From: Saprospiraceae bacterium
GTDB taxonomy: Bacteria > Bacteroidota > Bacteroidia > Chitinophagales > Saprospiraceae
Direction of reading: 5' to 3'
Assembly (NCBI GenBank): GCA_016787375.1
Contig: JAEUUM010000110.1
Coordinates: 1 to 15,006 of the forward strand
Length of the DNA stretch: 15,006 bases
Positions 13,164 through 15,006 of the stretch are shown here, piece by piece. The notes below the pieces were generated by a model, which had not been told where the DNA came from, did no database searches, and was given only the letters and a program-made list of their open reading frames with translations. A program made the translations under genes and the position numbers. Position 1 is the stretch's first letter. Each line of letters opens with the position of its first letter.

Positions 13164-13720
13164 AAAAAAATATTCAAAGGTTACAGTTTACAAGAGTTCT
13201 TTTCGAAGCTCGATAGTCCAGATAAGTGTAAGAAATATCTATATAGAAAACATAAACACGCTCTAATCGCAGGAAGCTTATTCCATCAATTGAAATTCGA
13301 TAGGGTGAAAGTCTTTCGGATTGTGTTTTTTTTAAGTATACATATAAAGGGTGTAAGTCACTTAGAGCTTCATCGCAGAACATGTAAATGAGCTAAAACA
13401 GTTTATTATTCTAGACGTAAAGTAATGCAGGCGATGCAACCGTATGAGTAGACCCATGGAGGTCTTAAAATCCAATCAAACGAAATTATCCTAACATGAA
13501 ACCAAAAGGAAGTAAACCAGAATTGAATTTCAAGATTCTTCATCGTGATATTATGATGCATAAAGCGGTATGGAGAGGTATATATCATCACATGGCACAT
13601 TTACAAAACTAGTTGACTGAATAATTCTTTAGAAAAAGTATCAACAAAAAACAAATACTATCTTAACCAATACGGTTTTATCACCACCAATTAAAATTAA
13701 CCCGTTTAATTTGGAGTAAA
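13164..13720 (+). pseudogene. Decayed IS1595-type (ISXO2-like) transposase
   Basis: In the frame through 13173 the sequence reads L-Q-E-F-F-S-K-L, then the segment A-G-S-L-F-H-Q-L-K-F and I-V-F-F-L-S-I...K-G-V-S-H-L-E-L, an in-frame TGA (13389-13391), and K-T-V-Y-Y-S-R-R-K-V-M-Q-A-M, another stop at 13449. These match the A-G-T-L-F-H-x-T-K-F and K-G-I-S-S-x-E-L...K-T-x-W...R-K-V-M-x-A-M patterns of IS1595 transposases. In a different frame (through 13499) the C-terminal pattern appears as L-N-F-K-I-L-H-R...W-R-G-I-Y-H-H-M-A-H-L-Q-N, followed by stops and F-F-R-K-S-I-N. The zinc-ribbon part and much of the DDE domain are deleted. I found no convincing terminal inverted repeats. Short minus-strand frames over this region are not genes. 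Confidence 0.72.
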
Positions 13721-13748
13721 AAAAAGCCCATTTCTATAGTTTTGGGTT
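13717..13748 (-). terminator. Terminator of the NadR-like operon
   Basis: On the minus strand AACCCA (13748-13743) and TGGGCT (13730-13725) form a stem with one wobble pair, a 12-nt loop and a run of eight T's (13724-13717). It lies about 85 bases past the stop of the ATPase gene. Confidence 0.7.
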
Positions 13749-13832
13749 GTATTTGTGTGTAGTAATTTCTATTGAAACAATTTAATTCATTGAATGGAAC
13801 GATTTCACTCTTATTCTATGAAGCATTTCACT

Positions 13833-14360
13833 TTAGTCTTTGTTAACCAGAAATCCTTTCAGATATTCAAATACTGAATCAATTCTTTCTCGATTCAAAA
13901 TATAAACGCATTGGCCTTTATCTGAAACCATTTCCAAATAAGTTTCGTAAAGTTTTTTTCTATCTTCAAAATTGGGTGTCTCCCTAAACTGATCAGGCTC
14001 CCATGCTGGTGTTGGTTCAATTAAAATATACAAGTCGTAATTTGTTGAAGCAACGAGTTTTAAAAGATCAATAGCGCAACGTTGATATTTAATTTCACTC
14101 CAAACCTGAATATTCATTACATCTGTATCACAGAAAATAAAATTAGTTGCGTTTTTTATTTCTATGTTTTCACGACGAATTTGTTCCAATGCGATTTGTA
14201 ATAAATCGAATTCCTCATAAGGACGATTAATGTTTAATAAATACTCACGAGCATATTCCGGTACCCAAGGGTCAACGAAATAATCGCTGAGCATTTTACA
14301 CAATGTGGTTTTGCCTGAACATTCCGGTCCTATTACCGCCACCTTGATTATCTTTCTCAT
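13833..14360 (-). CDS. NadR-like ribosylnicotinamide kinase-type ATPase
   Basis: The 175-residue protein is a stand-alone P-loop kinase of the AAA_28/NadR type. It has G-P-E-C-S-G-K-T-T (11-19, Walker A), E-Y-A-R-E-Y-L (35-41), F-C-D-T-D (76-80, Walker B), and P-D-Q-F-R (about 122-126). In E. coli NadR this domain phosphorylates nicotinamide riboside to NMN, and Bacteroidota proteins of this type often sit beside the transporter PnuC. PnuC is not seen in this window, so the substrate remains probable only. The start ATG overlaps the stop of the preceding gene by four bases (ATGA), which indicates translational coupling. Confidence 0.82.
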   Translation of the reverse strand: MRKIIKVAVIGPECSGKTTLCKMLSDYFVDPWVPEYAREYLLNINRPYEEFDLLQIALEQIRRENIEIKNATNFIFCDTDVMNIQVWSEIKYQRCAIDLLKLVASTNYDLYILIEPTPAWEPDQFRETPNFEDRKKLYETYLEMVSDKGQCVYILNRERIDSVFEYLKGFLVNKD

Positions 14361-14704
14361 TCTTCGTTGAAGTAAGCAATTATATGCTGCTTTAATAATA
14401 GTTCCTGTTCTTTTAAACTACTAGCGGGCGGATGTTCAACTAGTTTATAATGGGGCCAGCCATCTTTATCATGACCATCATATTCGTAATAACCACTTTG
14501 TGAGAGTAAAACACAAGTGGCCAAATGAATTAAATCTTGCTTTTGTTCTTTGGTGAAGTTCTTTTTAGGTAAATCTCCTAATTCATTAATGCCAATTAAA
14601 TATAGAATTCCTTCCATATCTGGTTTTTTACCAAAACGTTCAAATAACATTGATTCAATTTGAACCCATCTTTCTTTAAGTTCTAATTCCTCTAAAAGAT
14701 TCAT
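14357..14704 (-). CDS. Conserved hypothetical protein beside the NadR-like kinase
   Basis: This acidic 115-residue protein has no signal peptide or membrane helix. It begins M-N-L-L-E-E-L-E-L-K-E-R-W, and has G-K-K-P-D-M-E-G-I-L-Y-L-I-G-I-N-E-L-G (about 25-43) and a notable D-G-H-D-K-D-G-W-P-H-Y-K-L (about 75-87). I know such proteins only as uncharacterised Bacteroidota neighbours of NadR-type kinases. Four-base overlap with the kinase gene suggests a linked function. Its own start also overlaps (ATGA) the stop of a short upstream frame. Confidence 0.75.
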   Translation of the reverse strand: MNLLEELELKERWVQIESMLFERFGKKPDMEGILYLIGINELGDLPKKNFTKEQKQDLIHLATCVLLSQSGYYEYDGHDKDGWPHYKLVEHPPASSLKEQELLLKQHIIAYFNEE

Positions 14705-14838
14705 CTGGTAAAAATAGGTTCTAAATGCTCAAATTGATTTATAAGTAAGAAGATTTCTCCATGCATTTTATTCAATTCGATTAAAAATAGTCTGGTTTTC
14801 GCATTTCGGTATTTACTGATAATAGCAGAATTCTTTGG
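14701..14838 (-). other. Short upstream reading frame, possibly the tail of a decayed gene
   Basis: An open frame of 45 codons on the minus strand ends in a TGA that overlaps the ATG of the hypothetical protein gene, as in a coupled operon. It contains T-R-L-F-L-I-E-L-N-K-M-H-G-E-I-F. Its only ATG is near its end (codon at 14766-14764), and a TAA closes it upstream at 14841. It may be the 3' end of a broken gene. The rest of 14839-15006 shows nothing I can assign. Confidence 0.35.
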
Positions 14839-15006
14839 TTAAGCTTACAGCAGTTGACTCAATGAACTAGGAATATTTGTTGATTGCAATTTTATTTAAG
14901 GACCAATTTCTCAGTGAAAGAATAGTTTACTTATAAATTTGTAATTCTCTTCGTCATGTTGTAATAATAGCAGATGTACATGGATGATTGAGAGAATTAA
15001 GTTAAT

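Noticed and set aside
13174..13600. Two minus-strand frames of 64-69 codons
   Set aside because: They lie opposite the transposase relic, resemble no family and have no promoter.

Overview
The window looks like a chromosomal accessory stretch from a member of the Bacteroidota, probably near the Chitinophagales/Sphingobacteriales. Three things suggest this: low GC and few Shine-Dalgarno sequences; promoters of the Bacteroidota type (-7 box TAnnTTTG, -33 box TTTG); and typical protein families (CxxxxCH cytochrome lipoproteins, YceI, collagen-like proteins ending in a peptidase S74 chaperone, DUF4160/DUF2442). No tRNA, rRNA, CRISPR array or integrase gene was seen.

Left part (1-10.7 kb): small gene units separated by stem-loop repeat elements at about 725-866, 922-1067 and 6632-6772, with partial copies near 181-230, 6773-6845 and 9557-9634. 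The elements share a loop core that carries a promoter. Their outer arms differ between copies but still pair with each other. They resemble integron attC sites in architecture but do not match the attC consensus fully. The units are a DUF4160/DUF2442 pair (231-716), a Crp/Fnr regulator with its probable regulon (1084-6631), perR-katG (6957-9547) and a membrane-anchored HEMTH metallopeptidase-like gene (9707-10486). The Crp unit is bounded by two 132-bp direct repeats that I count as about 92% identical.

The Crp unit is the most coherent system. The regulator has an FNR-like DNA-recognition helix (E-T-L-S-R) but none of the cysteines of an iron-sulfur FNR. Two downstream promoters each carry a TTGA(C/T)-N4-ATCAA site at exactly the same distance from the -7 box, plus a shared 24-bp block. 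The first drives a beta-lactamase-fold lipoprotein with a suspect extra A in its start-proximal poly-A run. The second drives a SnoaL-like protein, a YceI protein, a CxxxxCH cytochrome lipoprotein, a DoxX-like membrane protein, a two-domain VOC protein and a metallophosphoesterase that is cut off before its catalytic domain and joined to the tail of a sterol desaturase-like gene. I infer an envelope redox or electrophile-handling role.

The perR-katG pair is a classical peroxide-defence operon with a perfect 22-bp palindrome at the predicted transcription start.

Right part (10.7-15 kb), all minus strand: a 741-residue secreted collagen-like/S74 surface protein, then a decayed IS1595-type (ISXO2-like) transposase on the plus strand, then a terminator and a two-gene operon (conserved hypothetical protein and NadR-like ribosylnicotinamide kinase-type ATPase), with a degenerate reading frame upstream of it.
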